In this document: positions 16,571 through 25,333 of the stretch, piece after piece | Numbering within the stretch: position 1 is the stretch's first letter | Layout: the number at the start of each line of letters is the position of its first letter | From: Kiritimatiellia bacterium | GTDB taxonomy: Bacteria; Verrucomicrobiota; Kiritimatiellia; SLAD01 | DNA: 52,805 bases | Reading direction: 5' to 3' | NCBI GenBank assembly: GCA_007136425.1 | Contig: SLGY01000001.1 | Location: forward strand, 1-52,805 | Made by a program: the position numbers and the translations under genes | The notes under the pieces: model-generated | Told to the model about the DNA's origin: nothing | The model's database searches: none | Seen by the model: only the letters and a program-made list of their open reading frames with translations

Positions 16571-17029
16571 ATGGGATTACTTGAAGGGAAAAAGGCGCCG
16601 GACTTTAGTTTGAAGGGTAGCGACGGGAAGACGCACAAGTTAAGCGATTATGCGGGCAAACCGGTCGTTCTTTACTTCTATCCGAAAGACGATACGCCCG
16701 GCTGCACGAAGGAAGCCTGCGGTTTCCGCGACCTGAACAAGGAATTGCAGAAAAAAGGGGCGACCGTGCTGGGCATCAGCCGAGACGACCTCGACGCCCA
16801 CAACCGCTTCATCGAGAAATACAAGCTGCCTTTTGTGCTTTTGTCCGATCCGGACGCCAAAGTGATGGCCCGATACGGCGCCTTCGGAAAGAAGAAAATG
16901 TATGGCAAGGAAGTCGAAGGCGTGATTCGTTCCACGGTCCTTGTGGGACCGGACGGGAAAGTCGCGAAACACTGGGCGCGTGTGCCGAAGGCCGAGACCC
17001 ATCCCGAACAGGTTTTGGCAGCGCTTTAG
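16571..17029 (+). CDS. bcp: Thioredoxin-dependent peroxiredoxin, Bcp/PrxQ type
   Basis: The 152-aa protein has the Bcp hallmark DDTPGCTKEACGFRD, with peroxidatic Cys45 and resolving Cys50 at exactly the E. coli spacing. It also has GKPVVLYFYPKDDTPG and the conserved Arg in IRSTVLVGPDG. It reduces hydrogen peroxide and organic peroxides in the cytosol with thioredoxin. The start at 16571 has AAAGGAGTCTGATC; an upstream in-frame ATG at 16535 is not needed. It is divergent from the rhodanese pair, so shared redox regulation is possible but not shown. Confidence 0.95.
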   Translation: MGLLEGKKAPDFSLKGSDGKTHKLSDYAGKPVVLYFYPKDDTPGCTKEACGFRDLNKELQKKGATVLGISRDDLDAHNRFIEKYKLPFVLLSDPDAKVMARYGAFGKKKMYGKEVEGVIRSTVLVGPDGKVAKHWARVPKAETHPEQVLAAL

Positions 17030-17111
17030 AACATTCAAAGTAATTCCGTGGCCGCCGGCGTTCGGGTGTGTTGAATCAGAAGTATCTTGCATTACATCCG
17101 GTCGGCAAGCA

Positions 17112-17169
17112 TCCGTAGCGCCGATTTCCAATCGGCGCATTTGCTCCCATTGAAAATGGGAGCTACGGA
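17112..17169. repeat. Three-way-junction palindromic repeat
   Basis: An outer stem TCCGTAGC (17112..17119) / GCTACGGA (17162..17169) encloses two hairpins: CGCCGATT-tcc-AATCGGCG and GCTCCCATT-gaa-AATGGGAGC. Together they form a self-contained folded unit in the 383-bp gap after bcp. A related single hairpin (GCCGATT/AATCGGC) is at 47525..47541. The remainder of 17030..17412 holds a 9-G run at 17303..17311 and no visible gene. Confidence 0.65.
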
Positions 17170-17412
17170 AGAATGAGTGAAGTATCGACCTGAATCGTTA
17201 TACAAGATAACAATGACTCGGGACACTAGAGCCGGTTAAGAAAAGGTGTGGCCATGATGGGTCCAGCCGTTTTCCGGTACGCTGAAGGCGTGCAATTCGT
17301 CAGGGGGGGGGTATCAACACCCCAGGCAAGAGCTTAGAAACGAGTTTTGGAGTGCGGCGCGCAAGAGCATTTAGAAGCCCCGAACCCGATCCTTTTGATA
17401 CAGCCTCGCCGG

Positions 17413-17919
17413 TCATTGCTTGTCGCTTGGCTTCACGGAAAAACGGATCATGCTGCCGCCCGCGGGCGTTTCGCCAAGGAGATTGACGTCGTCCCAATAA
17501 TCCTGCTGAAAGACGATCTTTCCCTCTTTATTGAACCGAACGTGGCTCAGGCCGGCGCTGATGTCCGGCGGATGATTTTCATACCGTTCCATGCGCAAGC
17601 TCATGGTCCACCGGAAATAGTAATTCCCCGCGCTCTCCGCCACATCCTGGATGTCGAACACGCACTCGTCCACGGCGCCGGCGCTACGCACAAAGTAATC
17701 CTCGATTTCCTGAGCAGCATGAAATTCCGTAAACGTATCGCGAAAAAACGCGTCTTCCGCGTATAGTTCGCTAACGCGCGCCTTCAGCCGGTCAGCGGAA
17801 AAATGCCCGAATAGTTCCTTGAACGCCGCAACAGCCCGCGCCTCCGTTTCCGACCCTTTTTCCACCAACTCGGTATTGGAACCGTCCGTAGCCTCCAAGG
17901 CTTCTAGATACGCACTCAT
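17413..17919 (-). CDS. SnoaL/NTF2-like protein
   Basis: The 168-aa protein has the SnoaL-like alpha+beta pattern: an N-terminal helix (AVAAFKELFGHF), LYAEDAFFRDTF, a strand-rich middle with YYFRWTMSLRM, and LSHVRFNKEGKIVFQQDYWD near the end. It lacks a signal peptide, so it should be cytosolic. It is a clear paralogue of the lipoprotein at 30335..30946, sharing the last motif almost letter for letter. SnoaL-fold proteins include small isomerases, cyclases and binding proteins; no catalytic residue set is evident. It lies 65 bp downstream of the preceding leftward gene's stop; co-transcription is unclear. Confidence 0.8.
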   Translation of the reverse strand: MSAYLEALEATDGSNTELVEKGSETEARAVAAFKELFGHFSADRLKARVSELYAEDAFFRDTFTEFHAAQEIEDYFVRSAGAVDECVFDIQDVAESAGNYYFRWTMSLRMERYENHPPDISAGLSHVRFNKEGKIVFQQDYWDDVNLLGETPAGGSMIRFSVKPSDKQ

Positions 17920-17983
17920 CCCATCTCCTTCTTCCGGCGGGCCGCAGCCGATGGCCGCCCGGAATATGGTTCAAACGCATCCG

Positions 17984-18568
17984 CTACCACGAAGCATTGA
18001 GCAACGGGACGAACCGGAAATGCTCGCGGCTGGACACCACGTTGATCAGGCCGACCTGAAAGCCTTCCAGATCCTTCGTCAGGTTGACCACGCCCAATTG
18101 AACGCCGGACGCGCCGTCGGCCCGATTGATCAAACCCAGCTGAAAACCGCTCAGGACGTCCACGCAATTGAACAGGCCGACTTGCATGCCGAGCAACGCG
18201 GTTCTCGTGTAATTCGCCAAGCCGATCTGGCCGCCATAATAATCGTTACGGGCCCAATTCAACGGGGCCGCGTGTACCCCGTAGCTTTCGCCGCCCGTAT
18301 AATTGATCAGGCCCAAACCGAAACCCGAAAAGTCCCGGGTGGTCACATTGAATACGCCCGCATCAAAACCCACCACATCCATGTTCCGCCCGTATAGCAG
18401 GTTGAGACGCACGCCCCGCACCGATTCATGCGCATCAACAATCTGTACCGGCGTGATCAACGAAATCGATACGCGGTTGTCTTCATCCCGCAAGATGTCT
18501 TGCGCGCATACGGGAACGGCAATCAAAGCAGTGAGAACGGCAACGAGTAGCATGTTTGACCTATTCAT
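17984..18568 (-). CDS. Exported protein with GxQxGLxN surface repeats (LA_2272-like)
   Basis: The 194-aa protein has a cleavable signal peptide (MNRSNMLLVAVLTALIAVPVCAQ). The mature part is built of tandem imperfect units of the form G-x-Q-x-G-L-x-N (GFGLGLINYTG, GGQIGLANYT, GMQVGLFNCV, GFQLGLINRA, GVQLGVVNLT, GFQVGLINVV). Such repeats occur in LA_2272-type surface proteins of Leptospira and others, and suggest a beta-solenoid or outer-surface fold. The start at 18568 has AAGGGAG; the longer in-frame ORF to 18709 crosses a terminator hairpin and is rejected. Confidence 0.78.
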   Translation of the reverse strand: MNRSNMLLVAVLTALIAVPVCAQDILRDEDNRVSISLITPVQIVDAHESVRGVRLNLLYGRNMDVVGFDAGVFNVTTRDFSGFGLGLINYTGGESYGVHAAPLNWARNDYYGGQIGLANYTRTALLGMQVGLFNCVDVLSGFQLGLINRADGASGVQLGVVNLTKDLEGFQVGLINVVSSREHFRFVPLLNASW

Positions 18569-18608
18569 GAGCAAGTCTCCCTTCAATTTGGCCGATCCAT
18601 TTCGTTTG

Positions 18609-18637
18609 ATATTGTCATCCACAGAATGTGCGATCAA
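18609..18637 (-). promoter_or_regulatory. Candidate promoter with 10-bp inverted repeat for the surface-repeat gene
   Basis: On the minus strand TTGATC (18637..18632), a 17-bp spacer and CAATAT (18614..18609) precede the gene at 18568 by about 40 bp. The same stretch contains a perfect inverted repeat, TTTGATATTG (18605..18614) and CAATATCAAA (18635..18644), which overlaps both promoter boxes. This could be an operator or a hairpin. Confidence 0.45.
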
Positions 18638-18640
18638 TAT

Positions 18641-18678
18641 CAAAAAAGAGCCGTATGGGCGAAGAGCCGCCCATACGG
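18641..18678 (-). terminator. Rho-independent terminator of the barrel-protein gene
   Basis: On the minus strand CCGTATGGGC pairs with GCCCATACGG around an 8-nt loop, and the stem is followed by CTCTTTTTT. It lies about 35 bp after the stop of the 18713..19417 gene, so the surface-repeat gene downstream needs its own promoter. Confidence 0.9.
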
Positions 18679-18712
18679 CGCCAGGACAACGCGCATCGCA
18701 CCCGCCCAACCA

Positions 18713-19417
18713 TCAGAAGACAAAAGAAGCCGCAACCGACACGCTGAAATCGTCAAAGTAACGTGTCTCGAAACGGATGCCGTTCATGCCTTGGAACTCG
18801 AACCCCAAACCGACGGCAACGCCCAGCACGCGATCTTCGTCCGCTCGAAAACTACCGCCGTCCGGGCCCCGCACATCGCCGGACAGCCGAATGATCGAAG
18901 CGACGGGGCCGGCGTAGGGCACAATGCGGAATTGATCCGCAACGCGCAGACGATAGTTGACCAGGAACCCCGCGTCGGCCTCAACCAAATCATATTTCAC
19001 ACGCTCGCGGCCGTCCCGCAAATCCAGCCGATCCGTCAAATCGCGCGCGTAACGGACTTGTCCGAACGCTCCGCCTCGCCACGCGTCATGGTCAAACGCC
19101 AGAAACCGCAGCCCCACACCGCCCACGGGCTTATGACTTCCGCTGCCCGCACTCATCGCGCCCAGATCGAAATCCAACCGCGCCAAGTGTCCGAGGTCCG
19201 TATGTAGACGCACGGAAAAGACGTCCGCGTCCAAATCGCCCTTCACACGAGTCGGCGACGTCACCTGCAGATCGCGCTGCACATTTTCGTACAATAATTC
19301 CGCACGAACCTTATGGGGATAATCGGCCTGAAACACCAGATCCCCAGCATCATTGGCCCGGACGGACATACCCGCAAATATCATCCCGGCCATACATATG
19401 GCTGCAATTCTTTTCAT
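18713..19417 (-). CDS. Outer-membrane beta-barrel-like protein
   Basis: The 234-aa protein has a signal peptide (MKRIAAICMAGMIFAGMSVRA). Alternating hydrophobic/polar strands run along its length, and it ends in aromatic-terminated strands with the final residues SVSVAASFVF; a C-terminal Phe is typical of Bam-assembled barrels. Internal segments such as GAFGQVRYARDLTDRLDL and GVAVGLGFEFQG look like adjacent transmembrane strands. The specific family is not recognised. AAGGAACGGGAC precedes the ATG. A strong terminator follows the gene. Confidence 0.75.
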   Translation of the reverse strand: MKRIAAICMAGMIFAGMSVRANDAGDLVFQADYPHKVRAELLYENVQRDLQVTSPTRVKGDLDADVFSVRLHTDLGHLARLDFDLGAMSAGSGSHKPVGGVGLRFLAFDHDAWRGGAFGQVRYARDLTDRLDLRDGRERVKYDLVEADAGFLVNYRLRVADQFRIVPYAGPVASIIRLSGDVRGPDGGSFRADEDRVLGVAVGLGFEFQGMNGIRFETRYFDDFSVSVAASFVF

Positions 19418-19524
19418 GTCCCGTTCCTTTCCTTGGAAATACCCCGTTCTTCTTTAGTGTCTGCTGTTTTGGACGCCGCACGGCTCCTGATTATTCAAAA
19501 AAAGGAATGTGCGTGCGCAAAGGG

Positions 19525-20034
19525 TCATCGGGCGCCCCCTGCTTGTTCGCGCAAATAGCGGGGCTGATGGAACCAGTCCAAACGACCGCGCCCGGCGCCC
19601 GGTCGGCCCTCGAAATCAACGCAGGCGACAGCCGCCTTCTTGAAGTGCAACTGGGTCCGATCCGCCTGGTGCAAACAGGAATAGGTCATCCACGCCAGAT
19701 CCGGCATATGCCCGACAACCATGGCCGCCTTCGCGTCGTGTGATTTCAGCCATATGAACAAGTCCGCCACATCGCCGCCCGGCGCCATGAAATCGACGAC
19801 CTCGAAAGGCGTCGCAGCGTTCAGTTCCTCGCGAAAAATTTGCGCCGTCTGCTCGGCGCGTACCAACGGACTTGTCCCGATCAGGTCCGGCACATGACCC
19901 AACGCTTTCAGCCCGCGCGCGGCTGCGCGCGTCTTCTCCACACCGACATCGGACAGAGATCGGTCAAAATCGCGGCATATGCCCTTTTGTCCCACGTCCC
20001 ACGCAATGCCATGTCGAACCAGATACAGCTTCAT
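19525..20034 (-). CDS. sixA: Phosphohistidine phosphatase SixA-like
   Basis: The 169-aa protein belongs to the histidine phosphatase superfamily. It has the N-terminal LYLVRHGIAWD (catalytic RHG), TSPLVRAEQTAQIF and VVGHMPDLAWM, and the short length of SixA rather than phosphoglycerate mutase. SixA removes phosphate from phosphohistidine; the substrate here is unknown. Its ATG overlaps the stop of the HD-CHAD gene (TAATG), making it the last gene of the polyphosphate operon. SixA next to CHAD-domain and ppk genes is a recurrent bacterial association. Confidence 0.9.
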   Translation of the reverse strand: MKLYLVRHGIAWDVGQKGICRDFDRSLSDVGVEKTRAAARGLKALGHVPDLIGTSPLVRAEQTAQIFREELNAATPFEVVDFMAPGGDVADLFIWLKSHDAKAAMVVGHMPDLAWMTYSCLHQADRTQLHFKKAAVACVDFEGRPGAGRGRLDWFHQPRYLREQAGGAR

Positions 20035-21527
20035 TACGCCCCATGCTCCTTCAATGCGCGTTTCAGTTTACGGAATTGTTCTTTGTCTTTCAGTTCCGCC
20101 CACGCTGCGTCGACGTCGTTCAGCGCTTTATTCCGTTGCGCCTTCAAAGACGTCACCAACTCGCGAGGCGGCGCCACCGCTTCATACGCCATCCGCTCCA
20201 ATTCCACATCCGCATCATGCAAGTCGCCCAACGCGTCAGCCATCCGCTTCAGTGTTTTGCCCCAACGACGGACAGGCGCGCCGAGCACCGCGCCGAAGTG
20301 TTCCGCCATATACCGTCCGCGCCGGCACTCTTTCCGGAACGCATGAAAATCCTCCACCTCCCAAGCGCCACCCGGGATCGGCGACTCTGCAATACGCTTG
20401 GACAAGCGCCACAAACGCCGGGCCACATACGGCTCCACCGGTTTATGAGGCCCCGTCTTGACCCGTTCCGGCACTTGCGCACGGAGCAGATACGCGATTT
20501 CCCGCGTCACATTGCCATAGCGCGCTCCGTCCAGGACCTGTCGCACCTGCGCCCCGTACGTGTCTACAAGCGACTCCTGATATGTCAGATACCGGCGCCA
20601 GACCCGGCTGCGGGACATATCGCGCTCCGCCGCCATCGCGCGCACGCGCGCGAGCCACACATCAAAATCCCGCGCCGGACCGAGCGCGTCCCCTATCGCT
20701 CCCAACCGACGCTCGATGTCAGCCGCCCACGTATCGCGCAACGGTTTACGGTATAGCTTGAGCAACGACCGCAATCGGCGCAACGCCACGCGCAAATCAT
20801 GCAAGTGCTCGGGATCCGCGCCCGCCTTGGCGCCCCCTTCGTTATAACGCACGACCTTGAATTGTCGGTACGCGAGCCGTCGAAACGCTTCCAAACGATG
20901 CAGCCCGCCGCGCAGCAACCGGACGTCCCCCTGTGCGGCGGTATCCTGTTCGAAACGGACGCCGAGCGGGAACACCTCGCGCCACAACGAAGCTTTGTCG
21001 TCCGCGCGAACCAGATTCTCCGGCGATAACGGCGAGCGCACGGTGATCCATATCGTTTCTCCGGCCTTGCGCATCCCCGTTATGGTCGCATCCTGTATGT
21101 GGCTCTGGTCCAGCCCGTCGGCGATACGCAACAACGCGCCGATTCGCAAGCCGCGTTTCGGTTGGGGCAACGCATCGAGCAACGCCGACTGATACGCCGT
21201 TCGCCCCGTGTTCTGGTGCAGCGCCATGGCGGCCAGGATATAGCGTAGCCGCTGTTCCGAGAAGCCTGCCAATCCTTCACTCCGCACGATATCCACACTC
21301 TTACGCATGTGATCGCGCGGGTCCATCGCATACCCCACATCATGCAGCCGCGCCGCCGCCTCCAGCAAAGGACGATCATAGCGGGTCAAACCGGTCCATC
21401 GTCGCACGCCGTCGAAAAGATGCAGAGCGAGGCGGGCGACATGCTCGGTGTGCGCGTCTTCGTTCAGATACACCGCGCACAGTTCGTCCACCGTATAACG
21501 GATTCGCCCTTTCGTGCGCGCCGCCAT
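20034..21527 (-). CDS. HD-domain/CHAD-domain fusion protein
   Basis: The 497-aa protein has an N-terminal HD-type domain (about residues 11-200), with H..H in DAHTEHVARLALHLFDG and the HD pair in AAARLHDVGY. It closely resembles the C-terminal HD half of the Ppx protein two genes upstream, down to the LLRIADGLDQSH motif. A CHAD domain follows (about 210-497), with LHDLRVALRRLRSLLKLY, GPARDFDVWLARV and a second half with FRKECRRGRYMAEHFG. CHAD domains are histidine- and arginine-rich helical modules that bind polyphosphate. The start at 21527 comes one base after the ppk stop and has GGAG; upstream alternatives lie inside ppk. It is probably a polyphosphate-binding regulator or hydrolase. Confidence 0.88.
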   Translation of the reverse strand: MAARTKGRIRYTVDELCAVYLNEDAHTEHVARLALHLFDGVRRWTGLTRYDRPLLEAAARLHDVGYAMDPRDHMRKSVDIVRSEGLAGFSEQRLRYILAAMALHQNTGRTAYQSALLDALPQPKRGLRIGALLRIADGLDQSHIQDATITGMRKAGETIWITVRSPLSPENLVRADDKASLWREVFPLGVRFEQDTAAQGDVRLLRGGLHRLEAFRRLAYRQFKVVRYNEGGAKAGADPEHLHDLRVALRRLRSLLKLYRKPLRDTWAADIERRLGAIGDALGPARDFDVWLARVRAMAAERDMSRSRVWRRYLTYQESLVDTYGAQVRQVLDGARYGNVTREIAYLLRAQVPERVKTGPHKPVEPYVARRLWRLSKRIAESPIPGGAWEVEDFHAFRKECRRGRYMAEHFGAVLGAPVRRWGKTLKRMADALGDLHDADVELERMAYEAVAPPRELVTSLKAQRNKALNDVDAAWAELKDKEQFRKLKRALKEHGA

Positions 21528-21528
21528 G

Positions 21529-23688
21529 TCACTCCAACGCGCCATCCCGCGACGGCAGGTGCGGCTTGAATACATGGCGCCGACCCGCCTTCATCTCTTC
21601 CACCGCTCGACACGCCTCAAGATAGAACGCGTCCTGGCTGCGCACCGCCTTGGCGCGGCTCGCAGGGTGACGACGATGATACGCGCAGTCCTTACGTAAT
21701 TCGCGGCCCTTGACGTTATCTTTCAGGCAGGTCTTGAGGATATGATTCAAGCGCGCCTGAGCGGCGGGATCTTCCACAACGACGAGCAGTTCGATACGCC
21801 GATCCAGGTTCCGCGGCATCCAGTCGGCGCTTGATATGAAGTAAAGCGGATCGCCGCCATGCCGGAAATACACGATACGGCTGTGTTCCAGAAACCGGTC
21901 GACGATGCTCACCACGGAAATGTTTTCGCTCAATCCCCGAACGCCCGGACGCAGACAACAGATCCCGCGCACGTTCAACTCGATTTTCACACCCGCCCGC
22001 GACGCGCGGTACAGGGCCTTGATCAGATCCGGATCCACCAACGAATTGAATTTGGCCATGATATGGCCTTTCTGTCCTTCGCCGCACCGGGCGATCTCGC
22101 CCTCGATACATTCCAGCAACCGCGCGCGCAACCCAGTGGGCGCCATTTCCAATTTGCGGAAATCCGTTGTCCGGCCGTAGCCCGTAATGGTGTTGAAGAA
22201 AGTGGCGGCGTCCGCTCCGTAATCCTCGCCGCTGGTCATGTAGCTCACATCGGTGTAGAGCCGTGCCGTATTCTCGTTGTAGTTGCCCGTGCCGAAATGG
22301 ATATAGCGCCGGATGCCCGACGCTTCGCGTCGAATGATGATGCACACCTTTGCGTGCGTTTTCAGACCACGAATACCGTAGATCACCTGCACCCCTGCGG
22401 ACTCCAACGCGCGCGCCCATTCGATGTTGCGCGCTTCGTCAAAACGCGCTTTCAGTTCCACAATCACGGTCACCTGCTTGCCCTTTTCCGCCGCCCGCGC
22501 CAGCGCGGCAACCAGCGGACTGCGCGCGCTGGTCCGGTATAGGATTTGCTTGATCGCCAGCACCCCGGGATCATCCGCCGCCTCATCGATCAAACGCACC
22601 ACGGGATCAAAACTGTCATAGGGATGATGGAGCAACACATCGCGCTGCGCGAGAATATCGAACATCGACGTCGGCGGGGCGAGGTCGGGCGCCAACTGCG
22701 GCGGGCGCGCCTCGTCTTTGTACTCGTCGAAGCCGGTCATGGTCGCCAAGCCCATGTACGCGGACAAATCGAGCGGCCCCGGGATGCGGAACAGAAACGC
22801 GTCGTTTACTTCCAATACCTTCTTCAAACAATCAACCAAGCCGGACGATGCGCCCTTTGCAATTTCAAGACGCACGCACGCGCTCGTGCGCCGTTCTTCC
22901 AAAATGTCTTCCATGCCGGACAAGAGATCCGGCGCCTCGTCCTCGCGCACCTGCATGTCCGCGTTGCGCGTGACGCGAAACGTCGCCACTTCATCGATCG
23001 TTTCGCCCGGAAACAGGCGATCCATAAACGATTCCAGGACATCCTCGAGCAGCACATATTCATGGCCGTCCCTGCACGGGACCGTCAAGAAGCGGGCCAG
23101 GTTCCCGGGCACCGTCACGATCGCCATGCGCGGCGCCGACGACGTACCCCCCCCTTCGCTCGGCGGCAAGACCACGGCCAAGTGAAGCGCCAACGCCTGC
23201 AGCACGGGAAATGGTTTATCCGGATCCACGGCCACCGGCGTTACCACGGGATAGATCAATTCTTCGAAAATGCGCTCCACATACTTGAGCTGCTCCGCGT
23301 CCAACCGGCTCATCGAAACCTGGCGAATACGCGCCTGATACAGGGCCAAGGCCAGTTCCTCATTGAAACATGCATACTGATCCAAGACCATTTTGCGGGC
23401 GTACCGGCTGATCCGGTCCAGTTGCCGGGTCGGCGTCAAGCCCGCCGGATCGCGTGGCGCGCGCCCCTGCGCCTTGATCCATTGCAGGCCGCCTACGCGC
23501 ACCATGAAGAACTCATCGAGATTCGAGCTGGTGATCGCGAGAAACTTCAACCGCTCCAATAACGGGACCGACGCGTCGCGCGCCTCTTCCAGCACGCGTT
23601 GATTAAAATCAAGCCAACTCAACTCGCGGTTGATGAAGGAAACCGTCTTGGAGGCGCGTTTGGGCGCGGCTTTCCTCTTAGCGGCCAT
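21529..23688 (-). CDS. ppk1: Polyphosphate kinase 1
   Basis: The 719-aa protein is full length. The N-terminal domain begins FINRELSWLDFNQRVLEEA. The catalytic phospholipase-D-like halves carry ILYRTSARSPLV, IRGLKTHAKVCII (catalytic His), IHFGTGNYNENTARLYTD and the second His in FLEHSRIVYFRHGG, then the ISSADWMPRNLDRRIELL end motif. PPK1 polymerises the gamma phosphate of ATP into polyphosphate at the membrane. It overlaps ppx by 11 bp upstream and the HD-CHAD gene follows after a single base, so all are made from one transcript. Confidence 0.97.
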   Translation of the reverse strand: MAAKRKAAPKRASKTVSFINRELSWLDFNQRVLEEARDASVPLLERLKFLAITSSNLDEFFMVRVGGLQWIKAQGRAPRDPAGLTPTRQLDRISRYARKMVLDQYACFNEELALALYQARIRQVSMSRLDAEQLKYVERIFEELIYPVVTPVAVDPDKPFPVLQALALHLAVVLPPSEGGGTSSAPRMAIVTVPGNLARFLTVPCRDGHEYVLLEDVLESFMDRLFPGETIDEVATFRVTRNADMQVREDEAPDLLSGMEDILEERRTSACVRLEIAKGASSGLVDCLKKVLEVNDAFLFRIPGPLDLSAYMGLATMTGFDEYKDEARPPQLAPDLAPPTSMFDILAQRDVLLHHPYDSFDPVVRLIDEAADDPGVLAIKQILYRTSARSPLVAALARAAEKGKQVTVIVELKARFDEARNIEWARALESAGVQVIYGIRGLKTHAKVCIIIRREASGIRRYIHFGTGNYNENTARLYTDVSYMTSGEDYGADAATFFNTITGYGRTTDFRKLEMAPTGLRARLLECIEGEIARCGEGQKGHIMAKFNSLVDPDLIKALYRASRAGVKIELNVRGICCLRPGVRGLSENISVVSIVDRFLEHSRIVYFRHGGDPLYFISSADWMPRNLDRRIELLVVVEDPAAQARLNHILKTCLKDNVKGRELRKDCAYHRRHPASRAKAVRSQDAFYLEACRAVEEMKAGRRHVFKPHLPSRDGALE

Positions 23689-25306
23689 GGCCTGCGCCCT
23701 TTCGTGCAGTATCCCTGCGCAACTCCACGCTCATTCCATAAATATCCGCGAACAGTTCGCCTTTCTGCCGAACCGCCAGACGCTCAAGCGTTAGATCCTC
23801 CAAGCCGCCCACCAACACGATCAAACGTCCGCGTTCGCGGCGGAACGCGACATCGCGGACTTGCTGCATATGGTTCTGATCCAGCGCATCGGCCACGCGC
23901 AAGAGCGCGGCGAGCTTTGAGACATTCAGGCGTTCGTGCTGCGGCAACGCCGCATATTCCGGGTGCGTCATCTTGGGGGCGGCCCGTCGGTGATACCGCG
24001 CAATCAAGGCAACGAGCAACGTATCGCGTCGGCTCAAACCGAACAGATCGCTGTGCATGATCAGATAGAGTGAGTGTTTATGATGGCTTTGGTTCGCCAC
24101 ATACAAGCCGATCTCGTGCAACAGGGCGGCCACGCGCAACAACAGCTCATAACGGGGCGGCAACTCGTGTTCGGCCTGCAGCTCCTCAAAAAGCCGTGTC
24201 GACAGATCCGCCACATGCGTCGCATGTTTCTCTTCATAGCCGTACTTCCTGCCGAGCATGCGGGCGGAATACATCACCTGCTCCTTGAAATGCTCCGTCC
24301 ACATACCCCGCGAGGCCATCTCAAGCAGCAAACCATCGCGCAAGGTGGTACGCGAAACCAGCAGTTGTTCTACATTGAAGGATTCCGCCAGCCGGGCATA
24401 CGTCAACAGAGCCGGCCCCGCCGTCTCCGCCTCCTGAAAGGTCAACCGGTATTGGCTCACCAATTCATCCACCGAACGGGATACCAACTTCTTTGCAAAA
24501 CGCGAAAACCGGGTCACCGGGATCGGGATCAAGCGTTCCTGTTCATTCGCGTTCGCGACCGCATCCGCCGCGAACCGCGCATCGCCGCCGATAGCAATCA
24601 TGCGTTGCACGGGCTCGGCTGGTATCGTGCGTTGAATTTGATCGATGGTGCGTTGAATGTGACGGGTCAACATCGATCCGATTCGGTTGGCCGGCACGGT
24701 ATTCGTTTCCAGCGTCTCGCGCATGCGCAGCGAGCCCAGCCGATAGGTGCGGGACAAAGTGACGTGTCCGCCCTGAACCAGCAACACCTCCATGCTCCCG
24801 CTGCCCGCCTCGACTACAAGCGTATCCCGGTCGTCCATACCGCCCAGTTTATCCAAGCTATCGCGCACGGCGATATACGCCAGGCGATTAACTTCGGCCT
24901 CTTCAATCAGCTCCACATTGATATGCGCGGCGATCAGAATCCGATTCTGAAACGTATCGCGGTTGGCCGCTTCCCGGACGGAACTTGTCGCCACCGCCCG
25001 GATATGCTCGTCCTGGTCAATGCCGTAATCCCGCAATACGCGCCGATACCCTTTCAGGATCGATACACACTCCTCGATCGTTTCCGGCTCGATACGGCCG
25101 GAGGCAAAGGTGTCCTTCCCCAGGTTGACGGGGTGTTGAAGCGCTTCCAAGCTGCGGACGTTCCCCTGCGTATCGATCTCCGCAATTTCCATCCGGATCG
25201 CGGACGATCCGACATCAATCACCGCCACCGGCCGGCGCCGGGGCGTGGGCGTCATGGCTGTTTCAGCGGCTGACAAGACCTGCTCCATACGCTGATTTCC
25301 GTCCAT
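23678..25306 (-). CDS. ppx: Exopolyphosphatase / GppA-like phosphatase with C-terminal HD domain
   Basis: The 542-aa protein has an actin-fold Ppx/GppA domain (VAVIDVGSSAIRMEIAEI, VATSSVREAANRD, ELIEEAEVNRLAYIAV) and a C-terminal HD domain (LLRVAALLHEIGLYVANQSHHKHSLYLI). The usual DIGGGSTE phosphate loop reads VEAGSGSMEVLLV, so the enzyme is divergent. Ppx cleaves terminal phosphate from polyphosphate; GppA acts on pppGpp; I cannot separate the two here. Several near-terminal starts are possible (25306, 25288, 25255). It overlaps ppk1 by 11 bp and follows the ROK kinase by 27 bp. Confidence 0.92.
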   Translation of the reverse strand: MDGNQRMEQVLSAAETAMTPTPRRRPVAVIDVGSSAIRMEIAEIDTQGNVRSLEALQHPVNLGKDTFASGRIEPETIEECVSILKGYRRVLRDYGIDQDEHIRAVATSSVREAANRDTFQNRILIAAHINVELIEEAEVNRLAYIAVRDSLDKLGGMDDRDTLVVEAGSGSMEVLLVQGGHVTLSRTYRLGSLRMRETLETNTVPANRIGSMLTRHIQRTIDQIQRTIPAEPVQRMIAIGGDARFAADAVANANEQERLIPIPVTRFSRFAKKLVSRSVDELVSQYRLTFQEAETAGPALLTYARLAESFNVEQLLVSRTTLRDGLLLEMASRGMWTEHFKEQVMYSARMLGRKYGYEEKHATHVADLSTRLFEELQAEHELPPRYELLLRVAALLHEIGLYVANQSHHKHSLYLIMHSDLFGLSRRDTLLVALIARYHRRAAPKMTHPEYAALPQHERLNVSKLAALLRVADALDQNHMQQVRDVAFRRERGRLIVLVGGLEDLTLERLAVRQKGELFADIYGMSVELRRDTARKGAGHGR

Positions 25307-25333
25307 CTCTGTTTCCGTATCGTGAGCACATGG

